Below are positions 39,861 through 49,700 of a stretch of DNA of 64,000 bases, piece after piece (within the stretch, counting starts at the first letter, position 1; each line of letters opens with the position of its first letter). Position numbers and translations under genes: made by a program. The DNA lies in assembly GCA_947561715.1 (NCBI GenBank), contig OX387203.1:17670001-17734000 (forward strand). Reading direction: 5' to 3'. This DNA is from Ascidia mentula (Eukaryota > Chordata > Ascidiacea > Phlebobranchia > Ascidiidae). Below the pieces are notes generated by a model. The model was not told the DNA's origin and ran no database searches. It saw only the letters and a program-made list of their open reading frames with translations.

Positions 39861-40642
39861 GTATTTGTGTGCAAAATTTCAAGTCGCTTGATACAAAAAT
39901 GTTCAAATCACAGGCGGACAACTCTATAAATTACTTAATTCCGCCCAACCTTAGCCACCATAGTTCCAAACATGCATTTTCGTTCGCGAATAAAAAGGTA
40001 AAGGACATGCGCCAATTTGGTTTACACTGCTCGTTTTGTACTGCAATCTAGTAATTGTGTACAAAATTTCAAGTTGCTTGATGCAAAAATGTTCAAATCA
40101 CAGGCGGACAACTCTCAAATTTATTTAATTCCGCCCTACCTTAATAGCCACCATAGTGTCAAACATGTGTTTTCGTTCACTAACAAAAAACAAAAAGACA
40201 TACGCCAATTTGGTTTTCTCTGCTCGTTTTGTACTGGCATCTAGTATTTGTGTGCAAAATTTCAAGTTGCTTGATACAAAAATGTTCAAATCACAGGCGG
40301 ACAACTCTAAAAATTACTTAATTCCGCCAAACCTTAGCCACCATAGTTCCAAACATGCGTTTTCGTTCGCGAATAAAAAACTAAAAGACATACGTCAATT
40401 TGGTTTACACTGCTCGTTTTGTACTGGCATCTAGTATTTGTGTGCAAAATTTCAAGTCGCTTGATAAAAAATGTTCAAATCACAGGCGGACAACTCTTAA
40501 ATTTATTTAATTCCGCCCTACCTTAATAGCCACCATAGTGTCAAACATGTGTTTTCGTTCACTAACAAAAAACTAAAAGACATACGTCAATTTGGTTTGC
40601 TCTGCTCGTTTTGTACTGGCATCTAGTATTTGTGTGCAAAAT

Positions 40643-40659
40643 TTCATTCATTCAATTCA
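40643..40659 (-). repeat. LINE 3' tail, degenerate (TGAA)n
   Basis: The plus strand reads ttca-ttca-ttca-a-ttca, which is TGAA repeats at the element's 3' end. The outermost TTCA (40643-40646) also belongs to the satellite 'aaaatttcaag', so the boundary is ambiguous by four bases. Confidence 0.75.
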
Positions 40660-40660
40660 T

Positions 40661-40666
40661 TTTATT
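40661..40666 (-). promoter_or_regulatory. Possible polyadenylation signal AATAAA of the LINE
   Basis: The minus strand reads AATAAA just before the TGAA tail. This is a plausible but unproven signal, since elements with microsatellite tails need not use it. Confidence 0.35.
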
Positions 40667-40670
40667 TTTC

Positions 40671-40686
40671 TCGCAAACGTCAGCGA
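40671..40686 (-). other. Short stem-loop near LINE 3' end
   Basis: TCGC and GCGA arms flank an 8-base loop, about 15-30 bases from the element's 3' end. LINE reverse transcriptases of this group often recognise a 3' RNA hairpin. The 4-bp stem is weak evidence. Confidence 0.3.
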
Positions 40687-40757
40687 ATACGCACAACAAC
40701 TTGCAGTAATCATTTCGACTGGTGACGTGACGAAGGACCGGTGGAACCATTCTTGGT

Positions 40758-40775
40758 CATAGGACCGGCCCTATG
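40758..40775 (-). other. Perfect 6-bp stem-loop in LINE 3' UTR
   Basis: CATAGG and CCTATG flank the 6-base loop ACCGGC, about 115 bases from the element's end. It is a candidate for the structured 3' RNA that primes reverse transcription. It is stronger than the 4-bp hairpin closer to the end. Confidence 0.45.
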
Positions 40776-40865
40776 GAAGGTACGGGCGTTGCAAAAAGAC
40801 AAACACATATCGGCAACTGGAAGAAAAACTTTTTATTTTTTTTTCCTTTTATATCAACTAGTTTT

Positions 40866-40894
40866 ACAACAACAACAAAAACAACAACAACAAA
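40866..40894 (+). repeat. (CAA)n microsatellite in LINE 3' UTR
   Basis: An interrupted CAA run occupies this stretch, which reads as TTG repeats in the element's sense strand. Confidence 0.85.
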
Positions 40895-40984
40895 AGATGT
40901 GTTACGTATCTATCATTAATAAGAACACATTAGACGGTGTGAAGATATATCTAGGCACGTCTGTGGAGTGTGGACTTATGTTGA

Positions 40985-41049
40985 GGCACGTGATGGCGGC
41001 ACGTGCTGGCGGCACGTGCTGGCGGCACGTGCTGGCGGCACGTGCTGGC
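40985..41049 (+). repeat. 13-bp minisatellite with CACGTG in each unit
   Basis: Five tandem copies of ggcacgtgctggc start at 40985, 40998, 41011, 41024 and 41037. The first has 'gatggc', and a sixth, degraded copy follows. Each full unit holds the palindrome CACGTG, the core of E-box sites. It is a GC-rich island in AT-rich sequence. Confidence 0.92.
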
Positions 41050-41119
41050 GGCAGGTTTGCGATAATTATTTGATTAATTGGTGTCGTGTCTGATTGAATT
41101 ATAACATTCCTGGGGGTGT

Positions 41120-44059
41120 TTACCTCGCCCACGTGTTGTTGTTTAGATTTTTGTCAAGCGATTCGATGAGGAATGCGTGCAGTGCTTTGTGGAATCCGAC
41201 CAAACTGAACTTTTTTATGTTTTCAGGAATGTTGTTCCAAATTTCTACGCCTTTGTAATTTAAGTTTTTTTTGCCCAATTCCGTTGATGCACGTGGAAGA
41301 AAATATTTGAGGTTGGTATGACTTCTGGTTGTGTGGGCATGAACTCTAGCAACTGGTGTGAAATAATTTTTGAAAACTGGTGGCAAACGTTGATTTTTGT
41401 ACTTGTGTACGAACCTTCCAATTTGTAAATTATGCATTAAGTGAATCGGCAGAATTTTGGTGTTTACATGTAGTTGCCAGGTGTGGGTGCGAAATGGACT
41501 ATTGGTAACTAAGCGCAGTGCCCGATTCTGCATAACCACTAGAGGATGTAGCAGTGACGGACTAGCAAAACCCCATGTTAGAAGACCATATCTTAGGTGA
41601 GAGTGTACTAGTGCATGATACACAATTCGAAGTGTGTCTTGGCCTAAGTGGTGCTTGAGCTTGTACATGATAGCGATGGTTTTGGCTATTTTTTTGCAGA
41701 GCATGCTGATGTGCGGACCCCATAAAAGTTGGCTATCGAACTCAATGCCAAGATATTTAGCTGTTTCAACTTGTTCAAGTGTGACGCCATTGATTTTCAG
41801 GTGAAATGACTTATTGTTTAATTTTTTACATCTGGAGAAGAGCATGAACTTGGTTTTCTGGCAATTAACTGTTAGTTTGTTGGACTGCATCCATGTATTG
41901 ACCTTGTCAATTTCAATATTGGTATATTTCTCCAAATCCTCTATGTTTTTATGTGACATGATTAGACATGTGTCATCTGCAAATAGTGTTGTATGGAATG
42001 TGGAGGCGCAAGGCAAGTCATTGATGTATATAAGGAAGAGGAGGGGTCCTAAAGGCGATCCCTGAGGTACGCCGCAAACCACATTGGAAACATTGGAGTG
42101 TGAATTGGCAATTTTTGTATATTGCTGTCGGCCTGTTAGGTAGCTCTTAAGGAAGGTTATAATTTTACCCCGAAAACCATGAAATTCTAGTTTTTGTAGT
42201 ATGATGTCATGATTGACTGTGTCGAACGCTTTTTGGAGGTCAAGGAATATTGCGCATGTTTTCTGTTGGTGGTCTAACAAATTGGTTATGTGATCATAGA
42301 TGTGTGCTATGGCTAAGTCGGTTGAATGTCCAGGTCTAAATCCATTTTGAAATTTGGTGAGTAGGTCAAATTTTAGTAAAAAGTCCATCATCCTTTTATG
42401 TATAATTGTTTCAAATATTTTGGCAAAGATTGGTATTAATGATATTGGTCTGTAATTACTTAAGTTTTCAGAGTCCCCTCCCTTAAATAGTGGTATCACT
42501 TTAGATATTTTTAAGCATTTAGGATATGTTGCTGTTTGGATGCAGCGGTTTAGCAATTGGCAAAGGATTGGTGAAATAACTGGTGCTGCTAATTTAACTA
42601 GTTTAATGGGAATGTCATGAGGGCCTGTTGATTTATTTATGTCTAGTTGTGCAATGGTGTTAAATACTTCGTTTATTTCCACAGTGTGGAAAAAGAAGGA
42701 TGCTGATGGACTGTTTGTGAGGTAGTCTATTGGTTTTGTGAGAGTTGGAGGAACAAGTAGTGCCATATTTTTCCCAATGTTGGTGAAAAAATTGTTAAAT
42801 TCACTTGCAATGTGCGTTGGATCTTTAACTGTGCCATTGGGTGTGGTAATTTGTGATATGGGTGTTTTCTTTGTGGCGTTATTTGTGGTTATTTTGTTAA
42901 TAAGTTTCCAGGTTTGCTTTGGGTTTGCCTTGTTAACATTAAATAAGTTTTTGTAGTGATTTTGCTTGGCTGCTCTTATAACTGATTTTAGTTTATTGGA
43001 ATATAATTTGAAGTTGGGTGTGAGATTTCCTTTTTGAATGAGTTTCCTATAAAGTTTGTTTTTATGTTTTATAGATTTTAGGATACCCTTGGTGATCCAA
43101 GGCTTTGCCTTGCGCCTTCTGTGTTGTAGTGTGTATGGAGCATGCTCTTCTACAGTGTTTTGAAAAATGTGGATGAAGGTTGCAAATTGATCCTGAACAT
43201 CTGATTCATTCCAAATAATGCCGGCTCTGTTTTCAATCGTAAGTAGGAAACTGTCTGTGTCAAATTTGAAATAATTTCTAGTAAGTGTAGGGTATTCCAT
43301 GATTTGGGGTTCGGACTTGTGAATAATGGCAAAAATAGGCAAGTGGTCTGATATGTTGAATGTAATGAGACCAGGTGTAATAGCATTTGAAAAATTGTTT
43401 GTGTAGATATGGTCTATAGTGGATTGTCTCTGTGATGGGGCTGTGTGGGATGCTTTGTCTATTATAATTTTGGTGTTCAGGCTCTCTATCATCAGTTTGT
43501 ATTCTTGTACATGAGGTGTTTTTCTTGAAATGTCGATGTTGAAGTCACCAAGAATGTAAAAGGTTTTGTTTTTTTTGTTTAAAGTATGGATAGTGTGTTC
43601 TAAATGTGAAGCGAAAATTGTTATGTTGTGATCTGGGTGTCGGTAGATTATTCCAATTACCATTGATTTCTGTTTGTTTTTTTGTTTCAGGTCAACTTCA
43701 ATCCACAAATTTTCGCAACGAGGTATATGAATTTTATACTGGTCGCTTCTACGGTAAACCAGTGGTCTTTTAACATATATGCCCACACCACCAGCATGTG
43801 TTGGGGAGTTTTCTCCAAGGAAGTCATATCCATCTAAAGATATGTTGGTTGCTGTGTTTTTTTTAAGTTTTGTTTCGGAGATTCCAATTATATGAGGTAG
43901 TACACTGCACGCATTAGCAAAGGCTTCTAGAATAGGTAGATTATGAGGCAAACTTCTTACATTAAAATGAGTCATAATGAAATTTTGTTGGTGTGGTTGT
44001 TTGGTTGCAGCATCAAATTCTTGCATACTATAATATTTGCTACACATGTTTGTGCTCAT
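41120..44059 (-). CDS. LINE ORF2: endonuclease-reverse transcriptase
   Basis: The predicted protein nicks target DNA and copies the element's RNA onto it. From the first ATG (44057-44059) it is 979 aa. The frame stays open for a few codons upstream but only with a TTG. The endonuclease spans about residues 26-250, with HFNVRSL (N33), SETKL (E62), GGVGIYV, GDFN (171-174), STIDHIY (about 213-219) and SDH (237-239). The reverse transcriptase spans about 520-780, with VIPLFKGGD, NYRPISL, NGFRPGHST, LDLQKAFD (catalytic D607), GVPQGSPLGP, FADD (693-696) and KYLG. A C-terminal region containing RYGLLTWG follows. All expected catalytic residues are seen and there is no internal stop. The domain order and lack of RNase H fit CR1/L2/Jockey-type LINEs. 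The stop is TAA at 41120-41122. Confidence 0.94.
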   Translation of the reverse strand: MSTNMCSKYYSMQEFDAATKQPHQQNFIMTHFNVRSLPHNLPILEAFANACSVLPHIIGISETKLKKNTATNISLDGYDFLGENSPTHAGGVGIYVKRPLVYRRSDQYKIHIPRCENLWIEVDLKQKNKQKSMVIGIIYRHPDHNITIFASHLEHTIHTLNKKNKTFYILGDFNIDISRKTPHVQEYKLMIESLNTKIIIDKASHTAPSQRQSTIDHIYTNNFSNAITPGLITFNISDHLPIFAIIHKSEPQIMEYPTLTRNYFKFDTDSFLLTIENRAGIIWNESDVQDQFATFIHIFQNTVEEHAPYTLQHRRRKAKPWITKGILKSIKHKNKLYRKLIQKGNLTPNFKLYSNKLKSVIRAAKQNHYKNLFNVNKANPKQTWKLINKITTNNATKKTPISQITTPNGTVKDPTHIASEFNNFFTNIGKNMALLVPPTLTKPIDYLTNSPSASFFFHTVEINEVFNTIAQLDINKSTGPHDIPIKLVKLAAPVISPILCQLLNRCIQTATYPKCLKISKVIPLFKGGDSENLSNYRPISLIPIFAKIFETIIHKRMMDFLLKFDLLTKFQNGFRPGHSTDLAIAHIYDHITNLLDHQQKTCAIFLDLQKAFDTVNHDIILQKLEFHGFRGKIITFLKSYLTGRQQYTKIANSHSNVSNVVCGVPQGSPLGPLLFLIYINDLPCASTFHTTLFADDTCLIMSHKNIEDLEKYTNIEIDKVNTWMQSNKLTVNCQKTKFMLFSRCKKLNNKSFHLKINGVTLEQVETAKYLGIEFDSQLLWGPHISMLCKKIAKTIAIMYKLKHHLGQDTLRIVYHALVHSHLRYGLLTWGFASPSLLHPLVVMQNRALRLVTNSPFRTHTWQLHVNTKILPIHLMHNLQIGRFVHKYKNQRLPPVFKNYFTPVARVHAHTTRSHTNLKYFLPRASTELGKKNLNYKGVEIWNNIPENIKKFSLVGFHKALHAFLIESLDKNLNNNTWAR

Positions 44060-44207
44060 GGAGGTGTTTGTTAATATGGTGTTGTGCAAAGCTGTTGTAA
44101 AACATTAAACAAAATAAAAATACACTGACAAACAAAATATCACAATGATTGTTTTTGCAGGTGAACATCATCATTTTTACACTAATTGACTGCATTATTA
44201 CAGTACC
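44060..44207 (-). other. LINE inter-ORF spacer
   Basis: About 148 bp separate the ORF1 stop and the first ORF2 ATG. An in-frame TAA lies upstream of ORF2, so ORF2 is not a read-through or fused product of ORF1. Translation would need reinitiation or internal entry, which is inference. An out-of-frame ATG lies in the spacer, at about 44103-44105. Confidence 0.7.
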
Positions 44208-44987
44208 TTATTGGATGCTTGGTATTTTGTACTTCCGTAGATCATCTTCATTTTTGATCCACAACGCCGGAGTGCCTTCATCTTTTTTGAGTAGTGTTGT
44301 ACCATTTTTAGTCCAAATAAACTTGAATCCGTGGTTTCTTTTATATGCAAGGCAAGTATTGAATATTTTTCTATTTACTTTTGTTAAGCTTTCATTGATA
44401 AAGATTTTGTTGACCATATTTTCCATGTTTATTTTTCGTAGCTTTGCCCGATTCTGAAACAGACTATCTCGAGTTTTTCTTGACAAAAACTTTGCTATTA
44501 TAGTTGGCGGTTGCTGAGTATTGTGCTTATGCATTTGCAGTCTGTGGGATATGCTGATGTCACTTTTGTTGATAATCACTCCCACTTTTTTTGCAATGGA
44601 GACAACAATCTCATCTGTGCATTCCTCCTTTGTGTGAGGAATGCCTTTAAACTCCAGACAATCTCGCCTCCCATACTGTTCCAATGCATTGACTTCATCA
44701 GAACAGGCAGCCATTCCAATTCTTAATCGTTTGACATTTTCCTTCAGTTCCAAGTTTTCTTTTTTGACTGTTTTTAGTTCTTCTTCAGTTTGATTCAGTT
44801 TTTTTTCCAGAGTATCAAATTTTTGTGACATGAAATTTTGACTTTCTTTGATTGCTTGTAAATCTGCCAATGCTGAGTTAAGTTTGTCAGTTACGTGATT
44901 TTTGTTCTGCTGCACTTGCTCAATTAAAATGTCCACTTTTGCAGAGAGTGTTGATCCAGGTAGTTTTTTTGGAGTATGTGGTGACAT
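44208..44987 (-). CDS. LINE ORF1: coiled-coil nucleic-acid-binding protein
   Basis: This is a 259-aa protein starting at the ATG at 44985-44987 and ending in TAA. Residues about 13-105 are rich in E, K, L and Q in heptad-like order (IEQVQQ, LEKKLNQTEEEL, KKENLELKENVKRL), predicting a coiled coil for oligomerisation. Residues about 103-255 contain EQYGRRDCLEFKGIP, ISHRL, IIAKFLSRKTRD, IFINESLTKVNRKIF and FIWTKNGTTLLKK. That pattern is typical of the FP-type C-terminal domain found in ORF1 of many invertebrate LINEs. By analogy it binds element RNA and forms the RNP with ORF2. There is no CCHC zinc knuckle. The basic middle region fits RNA binding. The frame is intact. Confidence 0.88.
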   Translation of the reverse strand: MSPHTPKKLPGSTLSAKVDILIEQVQQNKNHVTDKLNSALADLQAIKESQNFMSQKFDTLEKKLNQTEEELKTVKKENLELKENVKRLRIGMAACSDEVNALEQYGRRDCLEFKGIPHTKEECTDEIVVSIAKKVGVIINKSDISISHRLQMHKHNTQQPPTIIAKFLSRKTRDSLFQNRAKLRKINMENMVNKIFINESLTKVNRKIFNTCLAYKRNHGFKFIWTKNGTTLLKKDEGTPALWIKNEDDLRKYKIPSIQ

Positions 44988-45060
44988 AACACAGTTTCAG
45001 CTAGGCTTGATTAAGTGTAATTCAAATTTAACACCACTCTAATACCTTATTCAAATAGAA
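44988..45060 (-). promoter_or_regulatory. LINE 5' UTR / possible internal promoter region
   Basis: Only 73 bp precede the ORF1 ATG before satellite resumes at 'ttcgcgaata'. No clear promoter element is recognisable. The leader is short, so either this is a compact 5' end or a few bases to a few hundred bases were lost on insertion. Confidence 0.5.
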
Positions 45061-46720
45061 TTCGCGAATAAAAAACTAAAAAACATAGGCAAATTTGGTT
45101 TACACTGCTCGTTTTATACTGGCATCTAGTATTTGTGTGCAAAATTTCAAGTCGCTTGATACAAAAATGTTCAAATCACAGGCGGACAACTCTCAAAATT
45201 ACTTAATTCCGCCCAACCTTAGCCACCGTAGTTCCAAACATGCATTTTCGTTCGCGAATAAAAAGGTAAAGGACATACGCCAATTTGGTTTACACTGCTC
45301 GTTTTGTACTGGCATCTAGTATTTGTGTGCAAAATTTCAAGTCGCTTGATACAAAAATGTTCAAATCACAGGCGGACAACTCTCAAAATTACTTAATTCC
45401 GCCCAACCTTAGCCACCATAGTGTCAAACATGCATTTTCGTTCGCGAATAAAAAAACTAAAAGACATACGCCAATTTGGTTTACACTGCTCGTTTTGTAC
45501 TGGCATCTAGTATTTGTGTGCAAAATTTCAAGTCGCTTGATACAAAAATGTTCAAATCACAGGCGGACAACTCTCAAAATTACTTAATTCCGCCCAACCT
45601 TAGCCACCGTAGTTCCAAACATGCATTTTCGTTCGCGAATAAAAAGGTAAAGGACATACGCCAATTTGGTTTACACTGCTCGTTTTGTACTGGCATCTAG
45701 TATTTGTGTGCAAAATTTCAAGTCGCTTGATACAAAAATGTTCAAATCACAGGCGGACAACTCTATAAATTACTTAATTCCGCCCAACCTTAGCCACCAT
45801 AGTTCCAAACATGCGTTTTCGTTCGCGAATAAAAAACTAAAAGACATACGTCAATTTGGTTTACACTGCTCGTTTTGTACTGCAATCTAGTAATTGTGTA
45901 CAAAATTTCAAGTTGCTTGATGCAAAAATGTTCAAATCACAGGCGGACAACTCTCAAATTTATTTAATTCCGCCCTACCTTAATAGCCACCATAGTTCCA
46001 AACATGCGTTTTCGTTCGCGAATAAAAAACCAAAAGACATACGTCAATTTGGTTTACACTGCTCGTTTTGTACTGGCATCTAGTATTTGTGTGCAAAATT
46101 TCAAGTCGCTTGATACAAAAATGTTCAAATCACAGGCGGACAACTCTCAAATTTATTTAATTCCGCCCTACCTTAATAGCCAACATAGTTCCAAACATGC
46201 CTTTTCGTTCGCGAATAAAAAACTAAAAAACATAGGCAAATTTGGTTTACACTGCTCGTTTTACACTGGCATCTAGTATTTGTGTGCAAAATTTCAAGTC
46301 GCTTGATACAAAAATGTTCAAATCACAGGCGGACAACTCTCAAATTTATTTAATTCCGCCCTACCTTAATAGCCACCATAGTTCCAAACATGCCTTTTCG
46401 TTCGCGAATAAAAAACTAAAAAACATAGGCAAATTTGGTTTACACTGCTCGTTTTGTACTGGCATCTAGTATTTGTGTGCAAAATTTCAAGTCGCTTGAT
46501 ACAAAAATGTTCAAATCACTGGCGGACAACTCTCAAATTTATTTAATTCCGCCCAACCTTAATAGCCACCATAGTCCCAAACATGCCTTTTCGTTCGCGA
46601 ATAAAAAATTAAAGTACATACGCCAATTTGGTTTACACTGCTCGTTTTGTACTGCAATCTAGTAATTGTGTACAAAATTTCAAGTCGCTTGATACAAAAA
46701 TGTTCAAATCACAGGCGGAC
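45061..46720 (+). repeat. Satellite array, type B, right flank of the LINE
   Basis: The satellite resumes in mid-monomer at 'ttcgcgaataaaa'. From about 45130 to 46060 monomer order copies 39290-40220 at a constant 5839 bp, including the 'aataaaaaggtaaaggac' and extra-A monomers and 'actctataaattac'. It then diverges. 193-bp monomers dominate after 45900. Confidence 0.92.
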
Positions 46721-49700
46721 AACTCTCAAATTTACTTAATTCCGCCCAACCTTAGCCACCATAGTTCCAAACATGCATTTTCGTTCGCGAATAAAAAACT
46801 AAAAGACATACGCCAATTTGGATTACACTGCTCGTTTTGTACTGGCATCTAGTATTTGTGTGCAAAATTTCAAGTTGCTTGATACAAAAATGTTCAAATC
46901 ACAGGCGGACAACTCTCAAATTTATTTAATTCCGCCCTACCTTAATAGCCACCATAGTTCCAAACATGCCTTTTCGTTCGCGAATAAAAAACTAAAAGAC
47001 ATACGTCAATTTGGTTTACACTGCTCGTTTTGTACTGGCATCTAGTATTTGTGAGCAAAATTTCAAGTCGCTTGATACAAAAATGTTCAAATCACAGGCG
47101 GACAACTCTAAAAATTACTTAATTCCGCCGAAACTTAGCCACCATAGTTCCAAACATGCGTTTACGTTCGCGAATAAAAAACTAAAAGACATACGCCAAT
47201 TTGGTTTACACTGCTCGTTTTGTACTGGCATCTAGTATTTGTGTGCAAAATAACAAGTCGCTTGATACAAAAATGTTCAAATCACAGGCGGACAACTCTC
47301 AAATTTATTTAATTCCGCCCTACCTTAATAGCCACCATAGTGTCAAACATGTGTTTTCGTCCACTAACAAAAAACTAAAAGATATACGCCAATTTGGTTT
47401 CCACTGCTCGATTTGTACTGGCATCTAGTATTTGTGTGCAAAATCTCAAGTCGCTTGATACAAAAATGTTCAAATCACAGGCGGACAACTCTCAAATTTA
47501 TTTAATTCCGCCCTACCTTAATAGCCACCATAGTGTCAAACATGCGTTTTTGTTCACTAACAAAAAACTAAAAGATATACGCCAATTTGGTTTCCACTGC
47601 TCGATTTGTACTGGCATCTAGTATTTGTGTGCAAAACATCAAGTCGCTTGATACAAAAATGTTCAAATCACAGGCGGACAACTCTCAAATTTATTTAATT
47701 CCGCCCTACCTTAATAGCCACCATAGTGTCAAACATGTGTTTTCGTTCACTAACAAAAAACAAAAAGACATACGCCAATTTGGTTTTCTCTGCTCGTTTT
47801 GTACTGGCATCTAGTATTTGTGTGCAAAATTTCAAGTTGCTTGATACAAAAATGTTCAAATCACAGGCGGACAACTCTAAAAATTACTTAATTCCGCCAA
47901 ACCTTAGCCACCATAGTTCCAAACATGCGTTTTCGTTCGCGAATAAAAAACTAAAAGACATACGTCAATTTGGTTTACACTGCTCGTTTTGTACTGGCAT
48001 CTAGTATTTGTGTGCAAAATTTCAAGTCGCTTGATAAAAAATGTTCAAATCACAGGCGGACAACTCTTAAATTTATTTAATTCCGCCCTACCTTAATAGC
48101 CACAATAGTGTCAAACATGTGTTTTCGTTCACTAACAAAAAACTAAAAGACATACGTCAATTTGGTTTGCTCTGCTCGTTTTGTACTGGCATCTAGTATT
48201 TGTGTGCAAAATTTCAAGTCGCTTGATACAAAAATGTTCAAATCACAGGCGGACAACTCTCAAAATTACTTAATTCCGCCCAACCTTAGCCACCGTAGTT
48301 CCAAACATGCATTTTCGTTCGCGAATAAAAAACTAAAAGACATACGCCAATTTGGTTTACACTGCTCGTTTTGTACTGGCATCTAGTATTTGTGTGCAAA
48401 ATTTCAAGTCGCTTGATACAAAAATGTTCAAATCACAGGCGGACAACTCTCAAAATTACTTAATTCCGCCCAACCTTAATAGCCACCATAGTGTCAAACA
48501 TGCATTTTCGTTCGCGAATAAAAAAACTAAAAGACATACGCCAATTTGGTTTACACTGCTCGTTTTGTACTGGCATCTAGTATTTGTGTGCAAAATTTCA
48601 AGTCGCTTGATACAAAAATGTTCAAATCACAGGCGGACAACTCCATAAATTACTTAATTCCGCCGAACCTTAGCCACCATAGTTCCAAACATGCGTTTTC
48701 GTTCGCGAATAAAAAACTAAAAGACATACGTCAATTTGGTTTACACTGCTCGTTTTGTACTGCAATCTAGTAATTGTGTACAAAATTTCAAGTTGCTTGA
48801 TGCAAAAATGTTCAAATCACAGGCGGACAACTCTCAAATTTATTTAATTCCGCCCTACCTTAATAGCCACCATAGTTCCAAACATGCGTTTTCGTTCGCG
48901 AAAAAAAACTAAAAGACATACGTCAATTTGGTTTACACTGCTCGTTTTGTACTGGCATCTAGTATTTGTGTGCAAAATTTCAAGTCGCTTGATACAAAAA
49001 TGTTCAAATCACTGGCGGACAACTCTCAAATTTAGTTAATTCCGCCCTACCTTAATAGCCACCATAGTCCCAAACATGCCTTTTCGTTCGCGAATAAAAA
49101 ATTAAAGGACATACGCCAATTTGGTTTACACTGCTCGTTTTGTACTGCAATCTAGTAATTGTGTACAAAATTTCAAGTCGCTTGATACAAAAATGTTCAA
49201 ATCACAGGCGGACAACTCTCAAATTTACTTAATTCCGCCAAACCTTAGCCACCATAGTTCCAAACATGCATTTTCGTTCGCGAATAAAAAACTAAAAGAC
49301 ATACGCCAATTTGGTTTACACTGCTCGTTTTGTACTGGCATCTAGTATTTGTGTGCAAAATTTCAAGTTGCTTGATACAAAAATGTTCAAATCACAGGCG
49401 GACAACTCTCAAATTTTTTTAATTCCGCCCTACCTTAATAGCCACCATAGTTCCAAACATGCCTTTTCGTTCGCGAATAAAAAACTAAAAGACATACGTC
49501 AATTTGGTTTACACTGCTCGTTTTGTACTGGCATCTAGTATTTGTGTGCAAAATTTCAAGTTGCTTGATACAAAAAAGTTCAAATCACAGGCGGACAACT
49601 CTCAAATTTATTTAATTCCGCCCTACCTTAATAGCCACCATAGTTCCAAACATGCCTTTTCGTTCGCGAATAAAAAACTAAAAGACATACGTCAATTTGG

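Larger units (their letters stand above)
24900..40646 (+). repeat. Satellite array, type B, strongly HOR-structured
   Basis: Mixed 190- and 193-bp type B monomers of the 'ttcgcgaata' kind dominate here, with a few 'ttcactaaca' monomers near 28494, 36333, 38435, 38820, 39200, 40156 and 40540. Several monomer orders repeat almost exactly at 766, 1529 and 2102 bp. The array stops inside a monomer at about 40646, where the LINE tail begins. Confidence 0.95.
40647..41119 (-). other. LINE 3' UTR
   Basis: About 473 bp lie between the ORF2 stop and the tail. It holds a 13-bp minisatellite, a CAA/TTG microsatellite, a T-rich tract (about 40829-40855) and two small hairpins. Short frames across it on both strands have no recognisable domain. 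The GC-richer stretch near 40720-40795 differs in composition from the AT-rich ORFs. Confidence 0.8.
40647..45060 (-). mobile_element. Non-LTR retrotransposon (LINE), CR1/L2-like group, near full length
   Basis: This 4.4-kb insertion reads on the minus strand: 5' UTR 44988-45060, ORF1 44208-44987, spacer, ORF2 41120-44059, 3' UTR and tail down to 40647. There are no terminal repeats. ORF2 has an APE-type endonuclease followed by a reverse transcriptase and no RNase H domain. ORF1 is a coiled-coil protein. The 3' end is a short TGAA-type tandem tail rather than long poly(A), a trait of L2/CR1-group LINEs, while the exact clade (L2, Crack, Daphne or CR1) is inference. Both frames are uninterrupted, so the insertion is probably young. 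It is the only non-satellite sequence in the window. A short 5' truncation within the UTR cannot be excluded. Confidence 0.93.

Noticed and set aside
40741-41073. Plus-strand frame of 110 codons in the LINE 3' UTR
   Set aside because: It is antisense to the element, includes the microsatellite and the 13-bp minisatellite, and has no domain.
40902-41132. Minus-strand 76-codon frame overlapping the ORF2 end
   Set aside because: Its middle is just the translated 13-bp minisatellite, and it overlaps ORF2 in another frame.
41814-44726. Plus-strand frames inside the LINE ORFs
   Set aside because: They are antisense shadows of ORF1 and ORF2, with low-complexity hydrophobic content.
40647-45060. 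LTR-type or DNA transposon identity for the insertion
   Set aside because: It has no terminal direct or inverted repeats, no integrase, protease or transposase, and an APE endonuclease precedes the reverse transcriptase.
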